A stretch of 6,983 bases of DNA from Magnetaquiglobus sp039908105 (GTDB taxonomy: Bacteria > Pseudomonadota > Magnetococcia > Magnetococcales > Magnetaquicoccaceae): positions 1 to 6,983 of the forward strand of contig JAMOBI010000127.1 in NCBI GenBank assembly GCA_039908105.1, read 5' to 3'. Both the position numbers and the translations under genes were made by a program. Within the stretch, counting starts at the first letter, position 1. Every line of letters begins with the position of its first letter. A model generated the notes under the pieces. The model searched no databases, had not been told where the DNA came from, and saw nothing but the letters and a program-made list of their open reading frames with translations. Below are positions 6,769-6,983 of the stretch, one piece after another.

Positions 6769-6983
6769 TCAGCCGGCCAGGGGGTCATCGCTGGAGATCT
6801 CCGCCAGGATCGTTTCATGAGCCGCGATCAACTCCGGCCTCTGCTCCTCCGGTATGCGACGCAATTCCAGGCAGCGCGCGAACACCTCCCGTGGGGTCAA
6901 CGCTTCCAGATATTCACCCTCCTCCTCGGCCCTCAGCCCCGCGGATACAACCAGGCGCCCCTCCCGCACCGCCAGGATGAGCA
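6769..6983 (-). CDS. sbcD: SbcD, nuclease subunit of SbcCD, C-terminal end only (cut by window edge)
   Basis: Open minus-strand frame running off the right end of the window, with a TGA stop codon at 6771-6769; about 70 C-terminal residues are visible. SbcD is the Mn-dependent Mre11-like phosphoesterase of the SbcCD complex, but its catalytic domain lies outside the window. The visible part has the look of the SbcD C-terminal capping region: a strand-like stretch, then LTPREVFARCLELRRIPEEQ, then an amphipathic helix (LIAAHETILAEI). The pattern LTPxEVFxRxLE is common in that region. Identification rests on this together with the 12-base spacing to sbcC, its standard partner. A GTG at 6969 is internal, not a start, because the frame stays open upstream (LILA before it). 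Confidence 0.85.
   Translation of the reverse strand, partial: LILAVREGRLVVSAGLRAEEEGEYLEALTPREVFARCLELRRIPEEQRPELIAAHETILAEISSDDPLAG

Overview
The window carries ordinary chromosomal housekeeping genes of a proteobacterium with moderately high GC. It has two unrelated modules facing each other. GlnA is the dodecameric type I-beta form with an adenylylation loop, AmtB has an E. coli-like signal peptide and pore, and the far side is an sbcD-sbcC pair. I cannot fix the genus from the sequence.

Left half (+ strand, nitrogen assimilation): amtB (76-1371) encodes an ammonium channel and glnA (1480-2901) encodes glutamine synthetase. They are separated by 108 bases holding a strong intrinsic terminator (1384-1426) and a good ribosome binding site for glnA. 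Ammonium entering through AmtB is the substrate that GlnA turns into glutamine. Both proteins keep the residues through which PII signalling normally controls them (AmtB cytoplasmic tail, GlnA Tyr402). No PII gene (glnB/glnK) lies in the window; it could sit left of base 1, where only 75 non-coding bases are visible.

Middle (2902-3081): a 180-base convergent intergenic region with several stem-loops. One is a perfect 15-bp hairpin capped by a C(UUCG)G tetraloop just after glnA. Another is a minus-strand hairpin followed by six U, which fits termination of the opposing sbcC transcript. I see no gene here.

Right half (- strand, DNA repair): the 3' end of sbcD (6769-6983, cut by the window edge) is followed after 12 bases by sbcC (6756-3082). 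They encode the nuclease and the SMC-like ATPase of the SbcCD (Mre11-Rad50 type) complex, which opens DNA hairpins and processes protein-blocked ends. SbcC has Walker A, Q-loop, zinc hook, signature motif, Walker B and H-loop all intact.

I found no mobile element, CRISPR array, RNA gene or sign of a new system. Very long open frames lie antisense to all three complete genes, but they are codon-aligned with the real genes and are best explained by avoidance of TTA, CTA and TCA codons. The observations worth a second look are modest: gene order, terminator architecture, an AmtB tail variant and the long SbcC arms.
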